A program made the translations under genes and the position numbers. A DNA stretch of 36,496 nucleotides from the NCBI GenBank assembly GCA_938036875.1, contig CALHVX010000127.1:1-36496 (forward strand). Direction: 5' to 3'. Positions 1 to 6,439 of this stretch are shown here, piece by piece. The stretch is from an uncultured Pseudomonadales bacterium. GTDB lineage: Bacteria > Pseudomonadota > Gammaproteobacteria > Pseudomonadales > Azotimanducaceae. Each line of letters begins with the position of its first letter. Positions within the stretch are counted from its first letter, which is position 1. The notes under the pieces were generated by a model. That model did no database searches. It saw nothing but the letters and a program-made list of their open reading frames with translations, and was not told the origin of the DNA.

Positions 1-327
1 GCCAACGAGCAATTGGATGATGCGCACATGGCCCTCAGCCAGGCGCTACAAGCAAACCCCGGTCATTGTGCAGCTCGCAATCAGCTGGGTGTTCTATCTC
101 GCCAAGCGGGTGATTTTGCAGCAGCTGAAGATCACTACAAACGCTGCCTAAGCCATGAGCCGGACAATGAAACCGTGGTTCTGAATTTGGGCATTTTGTA
201 CGAGCTGTACTTGGGCCGACTGCCCGAAGCCTTGGCTGCCTATCGCCAATATCAAGACCTAAGCGATGCAGAAGATCGCAAGGTGAAAGGCTGGGTGATG
301 GACCTTGAACGACGGTTGGGTGTGTGA
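1..327 (+). CDS. Tetratricopeptide-repeat protein, 3' part (gene starts before the window)
   Basis: The frame is open from base 1, so this is the C-terminal end of a longer protein. The visible 108 residues show TPR-type helix pairs: an ALSQAL...NPGHCAARNQLGVLSRQAGDFAAAEDHYKR unit (quoted with gaps), followed by a unit built around NETVVLNLGILYEL and PEALAAYRQY. TPR proteins act as protein-protein scaffolds. Its TGA overlaps the next gene's ATG by one base, and five more genes follow in the same direction. It is therefore probably the first visible member of the ExbB/ExbD/TonB-like operon. TPR proteins accompany several gammaproteobacterial TonB-type systems; a role as a periplasmic or outer-membrane partner is inference. 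A TTG at base 13 is in frame but is unlikely to be the true start. Confidence 0.8.
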   Translation, partial: ANEQLDDAHMALSQALQANPGHCAARNQLGVLSRQAGDFAAAEDHYKRCLSHEPDNETVVLNLGILYELYLGRLPEALAAYRQYQDLSDAEDRKVKGWVMDLERRLGV

Positions 328-635
328 TGACTCGTCATATTTTATGTGCGCTCAGTCTCTTGTATGCCGTGAATAGCTTGGCGGCAGAGAAAACTGGTAA
401 TCAAGCCGTGATTGAGCTTGATGAAACCGTGATCTTGGGCAATCAAGAGCTGCCCAAAGTCTTGTATATCTTACCTTGGCAAACGCCAACGGGTTTGCCC
501 GAAATTGAAGTGAGAGCCGACTTCACTGAAGTCGAGGTGTTTCGAAGCCTATATCCGCCCGCGTATCGACGTGAGCTTAAATACTTTGAGACGTTAGAAA
601 AGATTTCAGAAACCAATAGTGACCAGGAGCAGTAA
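327..635 (+). CDS. Small exported protein of unknown function in the TonB-like operon
   Basis: The product is about 102 aa. The ATG at 327 overlaps the upstream TGA, which favours it over the GTG at 324. Residues 1-20 look like a Sec signal peptide: an MTRHIL start, a hydrophobic core CALSLLYAV and a cut after SLAA. The mature part contains a short beta-like segment (VIELDETVILGNQELPKVLYI) and an acidic C-terminus (quoted part is 20 residues or shorter once split at LDET). I do not recognise a family. It lies 3 bp before the ExbB-like gene, so it is almost certainly co-transcribed. A periplasmic accessory role in the energy-transducing complex is an inference from position only. Confidence 0.7.
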   Translation: MTRHILCALSLLYAVNSLAAEKTGNQAVIELDETVILGNQELPKVLYILPWQTPTGLPEIEVRADFTEVEVFRSLYPPAYRRELKYFETLEKISETNSDQEQ

Positions 636-638
636 CAG

Positions 639-1316
639 ATGGATTTTTACACCACCGTAGTCAACTTTTTTCAGCAGGGCGGTCCCTTCATGTATCCCAT
701 TGCTGTTGTACTGGCAATTGGTGTGGCCATCGCAATTGAGCGATACCTGTTTCTTGCCAACCAAATTCGTGTGAACCGTCGTGATTTCCAGCAGCTTATG
801 CCGCTGTTGAAAGCGCAGCGCGTTCGTGAAGTCACAGAAGCGACCCGTAAATCGTCTTCAGCGATGAGCCGCATTATTTCTGACGGCATGAATCGCCGTG
901 CCTCTTCTCGCCGTCGTAGTGATATCGAGTACGCCATGGAAGAAGGGTTGCTAGAAGTGCTGCCTACCATTGAGCGCCGTACGCCTTACTTAGCCACCTT
1001 CGCCAACATTGCAACGCTGCTAGGCCTGCTCGGTACCATTATTGGTCTGATTGCCGCCTTTACCGCGGTTGCTAACGCTGACCCAGCAGAGAAAGCCTCA
1101 TTGCTATCACAGAGTATTTCTATTGCCATGAACACCACCGCATTTGGTTTGATGGCGGCTATCCCGCTATTGCTCATTCACTCGATGCTGCAAAGCAAGA
1201 CCAGCGCTATCGTTGAGAGCCTTGAGATTGCTGTGGTTAAGTTCTTAAACATGATGGAAGGTGAAGACAAGCCACAGCCGGCGCGTCGCACCAAGCCAGA
1301 AGCCGCAAAAGCTTAG
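639..1316 (+). CDS. MotA/TolQ/ExbB family proton channel protein
   Basis: This 225-aa inner-membrane protein has the usual ExbB/TolQ size and topology. TM1 is at about residues 14-38 (PFMYPIAVVLAIGVAIAIE), followed by a large cytoplasmic domain. TM2 is at about 119-145 (ATLLGLLGTIIGLIAAF, the conserved LGLLGTVxGM-type stretch). TM3 is at about 158-185 (SIAMNTTAFGLMAAIP), carrying the family's conserved TT/AL pattern. ExbB/TolQ oligomers form the proton channel around an ExbD/TolR dimer and drive a TonB-like protein. The gene sits between a small exported protein and two ExbD-like genes. The highly charged C-terminus (PQPARRTKPEAAKA) is not part of the channel core. Assignment to ExbB rather than TolQ is by neighbours. 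Confidence 0.92.
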   Translation: MDFYTTVVNFFQQGGPFMYPIAVVLAIGVAIAIERYLFLANQIRVNRRDFQQLMPLLKAQRVREVTEATRKSSSAMSRIISDGMNRRASSRRRSDIEYAMEEGLLEVLPTIERRTPYLATFANIATLLGLLGTIIGLIAAFTAVANADPAEKASLLSQSISIAMNTTAFGLMAAIPLLLIHSMLQSKTSAIVESLEIAVVKFLNMMEGEDKPQPARRTKPEAAKA

Positions 1317-1326
1317 AGCGCAGCGC

Positions 1327-1896
1327 ATGGATCGTATACGCCGGCGGCGCGCTAAGCACACCGAGGCAGCAGATCTAGACGTCACCCCGTTCATGAACCT
1401 GATGATCGTGTTGGTGCCCGTACTGCTGCTGTCTATGGTGTTTACCCATACCACCGTTATCGATTTGAACTTTCCTTCTGGTGACAACGCCAGCGGCCAG
1501 TTTGATCCGGAAGCGGTACACCTTGAAGTGGTGGTTCGTACCAATAGTCTGGATGTGGCGGATGGCCGTGGCGGCACGATTAAATCTCTGCCATTGCTAG
1601 AAGGCCAATATGACTTTGATGGACTATCGCTGGTGATGCAGGAAGTGAAGCGGCGTATGCCAGAAAAGCAGGACATCACGGTGTTGCTGGAAGATGCAAC
1701 GGACTATCAAACCTTGGTTACCGTAATGGACAAGGTTCGATCTTACCCAACGGTGGTTGGTTTAGAGGTGGTTCAAGGTGAGTTGTTTCCAGTGATCTCC
1801 CTAGGAGATACGGCTGCTGCTAAACAGCTACAACAAACGTCAGCGGTAACGCCAGCAGCCAATAGGATTGCTAGTGTTGAAGCGGTGCGCTCATGA
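1327..1896 (+). CDS. ExbD/TolR family biopolymer transport protein (first copy)
   Basis: The product is about 189 aa from ATG 1327. An in-frame GTG at 1261 would overlap the ExbB gene by 56 bases and add a lysine/arginine-rich stretch, so the ATG is preferred. The order is typical of ExbD: a short basic cytoplasmic tail (MDRIRRRRAKH), the motif DLDVTPFMNLMIVL with the membrane-embedded aspartate, one TM segment at about residues 22-42, then a periplasmic domain. ExbD couples proton flow through ExbB to the TonB-like partner. The gene lies 10 bp after the ExbB-like gene, and its stop overlaps the second ExbD-like gene by 4 bp. Confidence 0.9.
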   Translation: MDRIRRRRAKHTEAADLDVTPFMNLMIVLVPVLLLSMVFTHTTVIDLNFPSGDNASGQFDPEAVHLEVVVRTNSLDVADGRGGTIKSLPLLEGQYDFDGLSLVMQEVKRRMPEKQDITVLLEDATDYQTLVTVMDKVRSYPTVVGLEVVQGELFPVISLGDTAAAKQLQQTSAVTPAANRIASVEAVRS

Positions 1897-2435
1897 GTCG
1901 CTTTCATCAGGCAAAACGCCGATCTAAGCAGAAGAACAACCGTCGCGGTGCTAGCTTAAACCTAGTGTCGCTGATGGATATTTTTACCATTTTGGTCTTT
2001 TTCTTAATGGTGAACTCATCTGAAGTTGAAGTCTTGCAGTCGAATAGCGATATCAAGCTACCCGATTCCAGTTCAGAGCAGAAACCAAAAGACCGGCTCA
2101 CCATCTCGGTGACAGCAAACGAAATGATGCTTGCTGGACGTAAGGTGGCCGATGTATCTACCTTAGATACTGCTGAAGTCAACATCATCGAAGGCTTGCA
2201 AGCTGAGCTTGAGTATCAGGCCAAGCGGAAAGGAGAGATTCCCGAAGGTGGATTTGAGATCACCATCATGGGTGACAAGCAGCTGCCTTATTGGCTTCTG
2301 AAGAAAATCATGCTGACTTGCCAAAGCGCAGATTTTGCTCGAATTTCTTTGGCGGTGAACCAACTCCAAGCCCCGAAGGCGGCAACGGTTAGCAGCGCTG
2401 GGGTGAGCACAGCGTCTGTAGGAGCATCGTCATGA
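1893..2435 (+). CDS. ExbD/TolR family biopolymer transport protein (second copy)
   Basis: The product is 180 aa. It starts at an ATGA overlap with the preceding gene and ends in an ATGA overlap with the TonB-like gene, so translation is coupled across three genes. An Arg/Lys-rich N-terminus leads to SLNLVSLMDIFTILVFFLMV, which carries the conserved aspartate of ExbD/TolR in the single TM helix (about residues 28-46). A periplasmic ExbD domain follows. Two divergent ExbD paralogues in one operon suggest a heteromeric stator rather than a simple ExbD dimer; this is an inference seen in other AgmX-containing clusters. Confidence 0.9.
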   Translation: MSRFHQAKRRSKQKNNRRGASLNLVSLMDIFTILVFFLMVNSSEVEVLQSNSDIKLPDSSSEQKPKDRLTISVTANEMMLAGRKVADVSTLDTAEVNIIEGLQAELEYQAKRKGEIPEGGFEITIMGDKQLPYWLLKKIMLTCQSADFARISLAVNQLQAPKAATVSSAGVSTASVGASS

Positions 2436-3388
2436 GTGCAGCAGCGGCATTACCCGCCTTTGGCATGCCCTGGGATGTGGCGCGCCAAGACGTTCGTCGA
2501 TTTAAAACTTGGCTCGTAGGAACATTGGCGTTAGTGCTTTGTGTTGGCTTGGTTATGCCTTGGCTGACAGTGCCAGAAATTGATCGCGCAGAGAAAGAGG
2601 CATTGCCTCCAGCGCTGGCCCGAATTCTCATGGAGAAGCCGAAGCCACCACCGCCACCGCCGCCACCCAAGCCTGAGATCAAAAAAGAAGTGAAGCCTGA
2701 AAAGGTTAAGCCGGTAGAAAAGAAGCCCGTGGTGAAGCCTAAGCCCATTGCTAAGATCGATCCGCCTAAGCCTGACGTTGCGCAAGCACAGGAAAAAGCC
2801 AAGGTTTCCGGATTGCTAGCCTTTAGCGATGCGTTTTCAGACATGCGCGAAGCCGTGGATGTCAGCAAGTTGCAGGATACTGGTGCCATTCAACAAGGGG
2901 CTGGAGAAGCAAAGAGCATTGATCGCTCGTTGCTTACCTCAAAGCACAGCAGTCGTAGTGCTGGGGTGAACGTTGCAGCCTTATCATCGGATACCGGTGG
3001 CGTCGCTTTATCCGGTCGTGAGACCACTAAGGTTGAAGTGCCTGAAGGATCAACGGGTAAAGGGCGGGTTAAAAAGGTTAAGCAGCCCATTGATGCACGT
3101 CAGCGTAGCGTCGAAGAAATTCGCCGGGTGTTTGACAGCAACAAGGGTGCCATCTTTGCCATCTACAATCGTGCGTTGCGGTCTGACCCTACCTTGCAAG
3201 GTAAGGTGTTGCTGGAGCTAGTGATTGACCCCAGCGGCCGAGTTGTTGACTGCAAAGTGGTTGCTTCTGAGTTAGCGGATGAAACGGTCATTGCTAAGAT
3301 TATCAACCGAGTTCGTTTGTTTAACTTTGGCAAGCAAGCGGTGAGCGAAACCAAGATCACCTATCCGGTGCATTTCTTGCCCACCTAG
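2432..3388 (+). CDS. TonB-like energy transducer with AgmX/PglI-type C-terminal domain
   Basis: The product is 318 aa. It has a cytoplasmic N-terminus, one TM anchor at about residues 26-46 (TWLVGTLALVLCVGLVMPWL), and a Pro/Lys-rich spacer at about 67-112 (KPKPPPPPPPPKPEIKK and further PK repeats), the hallmark of TonB-like periplasm-spanning proteins. The C-terminal domain at about 222-318 starts near RSVEEIRRVFDSNKGAIFAI and contains GKVLLELVIDPSGRV. That pattern matches the AgmX/PglI C-terminal family rather than classical TonB. It is the last gene of the operon. It probably transmits proton-motive force from ExbB/ExbD to an outer-membrane or envelope partner. The partner is not visible in the window; gliding-type machinery, iron uptake and other transport are all possible. 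Confidence 0.85.
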   Translation: MSAAAALPAFGMPWDVARQDVRRFKTWLVGTLALVLCVGLVMPWLTVPEIDRAEKEALPPALARILMEKPKPPPPPPPPKPEIKKEVKPEKVKPVEKKPVVKPKPIAKIDPPKPDVAQAQEKAKVSGLLAFSDAFSDMREAVDVSKLQDTGAIQQGAGEAKSIDRSLLTSKHSSRSAGVNVAALSSDTGGVALSGRETTKVEVPEGSTGKGRVKKVKQPIDARQRSVEEIRRVFDSNKGAIFAIYNRALRSDPTLQGKVLLELVIDPSGRVVDCKVVASELADETVIAKIINRVRLFNFGKQAVSETKITYPVHFLPT

Positions 3389-3400
3389 CGATACCGCTAT

Positions 3401-3428
3401 CTCTAGCTAGAGTCGGTCTAGAGTCGGT
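3401..3428. repeat. 12-bp palindrome plus tandem 11-bp direct repeat
   Basis: CTCTAGCTAGAG (3401-3412) is a perfect palindrome. It overlaps two tandem copies of CTAGAGTCGGT (3407-3417 and 3418-3428). The second copy contains the stop codon of the minus-strand gene that ends at 3418. The element lies between convergent genes. It may be a weak bidirectional terminator or simply a slippage product. Confidence 0.6.
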
Positions 3429-3840
3429 TGATGCTGCCAATGGAACAACGTTGGCCATCAACCGTAAGATAGTCGAACCCCGCCCAAACTTTATTTTGCG
3501 AGCCGCTTAAGCCAACGTTGTTGGCCCAGCGTAAGTGGTAGCAAGCCTCGGTAAACGTCAGTCGGTAGATGCCTTTTTCGGCTATCTCAACCAACAAGTT
3601 CATATTGTCCTCTGCAGCCCAGTCTTGAATAGCGCTGGCGCTCGGCATGCTGGCCACCGGGGTCCCTCGTTTTGAGAGTTGAGCGTCATCAAACCGGCTC
3701 TTCAAGTCAGGTCGAGCCAGGCTTGAGCTAGAAACCATTAACCCAGATATGATCAATATAGTTGACCAGAACCGGCTTGGAGTTGGCCCAGGGGGGAAGC
3801 GTCGTTGTCTGTGCAATGCTGTTTGAGGTAAAGCGGGCAT
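3418..3840 (-). CDS. Small exported protein, DUF6491-like
   Basis: The product is about 140 aa from ATG 3840, which is preceded by GGGAGA at good spacing. A longer in-frame start at 3999 lacks support. A signal-anchor or signal peptide lies at about residues 22-42 (FWSTILIISGLMVSSSSLA). The mature part has a SAIQDWAAEDNMNLLVEI strand followed by YRLTFTEACYHLRWANNVG, and ends with RCSIGSINRL. This spacing of a residue-rich beta segment, 'L...C..L..A..V' and a C-terminal 'G.RC.I..I..L' resembles the DUF6491 family of small secreted proteins. Its function is unknown. It is convergent with the TonB-like gene and divergent from the amidohydrolase gene. Confidence 0.65.
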   Translation of the reverse strand: MPALPQTALHRQRRFPPGPTPSRFWSTILIISGLMVSSSSLARPDLKSRFDDAQLSKRGTPVASMPSASAIQDWAAEDNMNLLVEIAEKGIYRLTFTEACYHLRWANNVGLSGSQNKVWAGFDYLTVDGQRCSIGSINRL

Positions 3841-4034
3841 ATCAGGGTTCTCCCAGTTTAATTTGGTCGCCAGCTGGCACCCCACGAATCCGTGCCCAAG
3901 GGTTGCCGGGTTAACATAGTGCGGGTTATCTGAACGGTTCCTGAACTGATGATTGAGCCCCAGCAGCGCGCCATTGCCGTCAGGCCCAATCCTAGGCACA
4001 GTGACCGTTGCGCTGGAAATGGAGAGACTGCAAG

Positions 4035-5540
4035 TTGAGCATTGTTTTGGAAATCCTATCGAAATACGCCTTCGGAATTGCCCGGGAGCAGGGCAGAGCC
4101 CAAGCGCTTTGGGCTGGCTTTACCTTAAGTTTGCTGGCGGCGGCTGGTGCTTGGGCTGACGTAGCCCCCTTTGTACCTTCTGACCGAGAAGTGTTGGTGC
4201 ACCTTGCAAAAGATAGCCGTGCTGCGGTGGACCTGGCACAACAGGTGTTTGCGGCAGCGGAGCTGGGGTACCAGGAGCAGGCTAGCAGCCAGGCTCTGCA
4301 GGATTACCTAAAACAGCGCAAGTTTAAGATCACCAAGGGGGTCGCCGGTATCCCCACGGCCTTTGTGGCGACTTTTGGTCGCGGCGAGCCGGTGATTGGT
4401 ATTTTAGCTGAGTTTGATGCGTTGCCTGGACTGAGCCAGGCACCAGTCCCCAGCCGGCAACCGGTTGTCGCCGATGCACCGGGACATGCCTGTGGTCACC
4501 ACCTGTTTGGTGCTGCATCTGCCAGTGCTGGCGCAGCCATTGCAACCTGGCTTCGCAGCACTGGGACCAAAGGCACCATCAAGGTGTTTGGTACGCCAGC
4601 CGAAGAGGGTGGCTCGGGCAAAGTCTATATGGCCAGAGAAGGCGTATTTGATGGTGTTGCCGCCATGCTGCATTGGCATCCCGGTTCGGCGAACACCGCA
4701 GCGGCCTCCAGTACCACGGCCAACAAATCGGGTCGTTTTCAGTTTCATGGCCGTGCAGCGCATGCCGCTAGCGCTCCGCATCTCGGACGCTCGGCCTTAG
4801 ATGGGGTGGAGGCCATGAACTACATGGTGAACCTCATGCGCGAACACGTACCCATGACCAGCCGCATGCACTACGTGATCACTCAAGGCGGGCAAGCACC
4901 GAACATCGTTCCGGAGTTTGCTGAGGTCTATTACTACGTGCGCCACCCCCAGCGTGATGTTGCTGAACAGCTGTTTGAGCGGGTTGTTAATGCGGCCAAA
5001 GCAGCAGCCCAAGGCACAGAAACGCGCTTGGAATATGAGGTGATGCATGGCAACTACCCAGTGTTGCCAAACGAGACCCTAGCTCGGCGAGTGGATGCCA
5101 ATATGCGCAGCTTGCAACCGCTGCAGTACACGGCTGAAGAAACAAAGTTTGCGCAAAAGATCCACGAGACCCTAACCGGCAAGCCGTCACCGTTGAGCAG
5201 CGTGGGCGTGGTGCAACCTTACAAGGTAGGTAGCACGTTCGGCTCTACGGATGTGGGTGATGTGAGTTGGCAGGTCCCAACCGTGGGGTTCCGTACGGCA
5301 ACTTGGGTGCCGGGTACGCCGGCGCATTCCTGGCAAGCGGTTGCAGCCGGTGGCATGAGCATTGGTCATAAAGGTATGTTGCTGGCCTCGCAGGTATTGG
5401 CGCTAACCGGCTCCCAGCTCTATCGAGACAAAGAGCTGTTGAAACGTGCGGAGCAAGAGATGCGCGTGGCGCGGGGTGAAGACTTTGTTTACAAAGCGTT
5501 GCTTGGTGATCGCCAGCCGCCGCTCAACTATCGTCGTTAG
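4035..5540 (+). CDS. M20 family amidohydrolase, AbgB-like, probably exported
   Basis: The product is about 501 aa from TTG 4035, which has GGAGAG 8 nt upstream; the in-frame TTG at 4008 has no such site. The N-terminus has a hydrophobic segment at about 29-42 ending in GAWA, consistent with a long signal peptide. Metal-site motifs of the M20D peptidases are visible: GHACGHH (residues 150-156, including the cysteine ligand or bridging position), TPAEEGGSGK and LHWHPG. A dimerisation domain follows, containing GRAAHAA. The closest known type is p-aminobenzoyl-glutamate hydrolase subunit B and related aminoacylase-like enzymes, which cleave amide bonds of N-acyl amino acids. The substrate is not deducible. 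The downstream dehydrogenase starts 29 bp later and may be co-transcribed. Confidence 0.88.
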   Translation: MSIVLEILSKYAFGIAREQGRAQALWAGFTLSLLAAAGAWADVAPFVPSDREVLVHLAKDSRAAVDLAQQVFAAAELGYQEQASSQALQDYLKQRKFKITKGVAGIPTAFVATFGRGEPVIGILAEFDALPGLSQAPVPSRQPVVADAPGHACGHHLFGAASASAGAAIATWLRSTGTKGTIKVFGTPAEEGGSGKVYMAREGVFDGVAAMLHWHPGSANTAAASSTTANKSGRFQFHGRAAHAASAPHLGRSALDGVEAMNYMVNLMREHVPMTSRMHYVITQGGQAPNIVPEFAEVYYYVRHPQRDVAEQLFERVVNAAKAAAQGTETRLEYEVMHGNYPVLPNETLARRVDANMRSLQPLQYTAEETKFAQKIHETLTGKPSPLSSVGVVQPYKVGSTFGSTDVGDVSWQVPTVGFRTATWVPGTPAHSWQAVAAGGMSIGHKGMLLASQVLALTGSQLYRDKELLKRAEQEMRVARGEDFVYKALLGDRQPPLNYRR

Positions 5541-5569
5541 CAATCAACAATGAGCATGACAACAAGCCT

Positions 5570-6427
5570 ATGAAAATTGGTTTGCTTCACCCGGGCCAGA
5601 TGGGGGTTACCCTTGGTATGGCGTTGCGTCAAAACGCACATGAGGTGCTGTGGCTGGCCGATCAGCGCTCTGCTGCAACCACCACCAGGGCTCAGCAAGC
5701 GGGCTTCATCGGCGTTGAGACCCAGTTGGACTTGGTGCAACGCAGTGATGCGGTGATTTGTGTGTGCCCACCGGCCGCCGCTAAAGAAGTTGCTGGACAA
5801 GTGGCCGGCTTAGGGTTTGATGGTGTCTACATTGATGCAAATGCTGTGGCGCCACAAACGGCGGTTGAGATCGGGACGAGCTTTGCCGAGCGGTTCGTAG
5901 ATGGCGGCATAATAGGCCCGCCAGCCTATAAATCAGGGTCCACTAGGCTATATCTATCGGGAGCTCAAGCGCCTGAAGTTGCTGGCTGGTTTGCACGCGG
6001 TGCGCTGCAGGCGGTGGCTATGGACGCACCTGTCGGTGCTGCATCTGCACTAAAGATGAGTTACGCCGGTTACACCAAAGGCTTAAGCGCGTTGTTGTTG
6101 GCCACCCAGGCACTTGCTGAGCATCATGCTGTGATGCCCTGGCTTGCCGCCGAGTGGGAGCAGTCTCAGCCAGGCACCGCTGGCCGAGTTGAACGAGCCG
6201 CGTTGGGTAGCGCCCCCAAAGCTTGGCGCTTTGCTGGCGAGATGCGTGAGATTGCGGCAAGCTATAATCAGGCAGACCTGCCTATGGGTTTCCATCTGGC
6301 CGCTGCGCAACTGTATGAACGACTAGCGCCGCTAAAAGATCAATCCGAGCCCAGCCTAGCCCAGGTAGTGTCCCTGTTGCTGCAGGGCTCTCCTGAAGAC
6401 AATGCTGTATCCGGAGCAACCGATTAA
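5570..6427 (+). CDS. NAD(P)-dependent oxidoreductase of the 6-phosphogluconate dehydrogenase-like, DUF1932 type
   Basis: The product is 285 aa. The N-terminus MKIGLLHPGQMGVTLGMAL is a Rossmann nucleotide-binding loop (GxxxPGxMG variant). It is followed by SDAVICVCPP and FVDGGIIGPPAYKSG, the substrate-loop region of the beta-hydroxyacid dehydrogenase superfamily. The C-terminal helical half contains ALKMSYAGYTKGLSALLLA, typical of the DUF1932 domain, including the catalytic lysine helix. The reaction is likely oxidation or reduction of a small hydroxy acid with NAD(P); the substrate is unknown. It follows the amidohydrolase by 29 bp and precedes the patatin-like gene by 12 bp on the same strand, suggesting a three-gene transcript. 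Confidence 0.85.
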   Translation: MKIGLLHPGQMGVTLGMALRQNAHEVLWLADQRSAATTTRAQQAGFIGVETQLDLVQRSDAVICVCPPAAAKEVAGQVAGLGFDGVYIDANAVAPQTAVEIGTSFAERFVDGGIIGPPAYKSGSTRLYLSGAQAPEVAGWFARGALQAVAMDAPVGAASALKMSYAGYTKGLSALLLATQALAEHHAVMPWLAAEWEQSQPGTAGRVERAALGSAPKAWRFAGEMREIAASYNQADLPMGFHLAAAQLYERLAPLKDQSEPSLAQVVSLLLQGSPEDNAVSGATD

Positions 6428-6439
6428 GTGACCAACTGA

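Noticed and set aside
1245-1679. 144-aa minus-strand ORF
   Set aside because: Antisense shadow of the ExbB and ExbD genes, whose own motifs are clear.
2389-2889. 166-aa minus-strand ORF rich in glycine
   Set aside because: Antisense of the proline-rich TonB-like spacer; the Gly-run is only the complement of the Pro-run.
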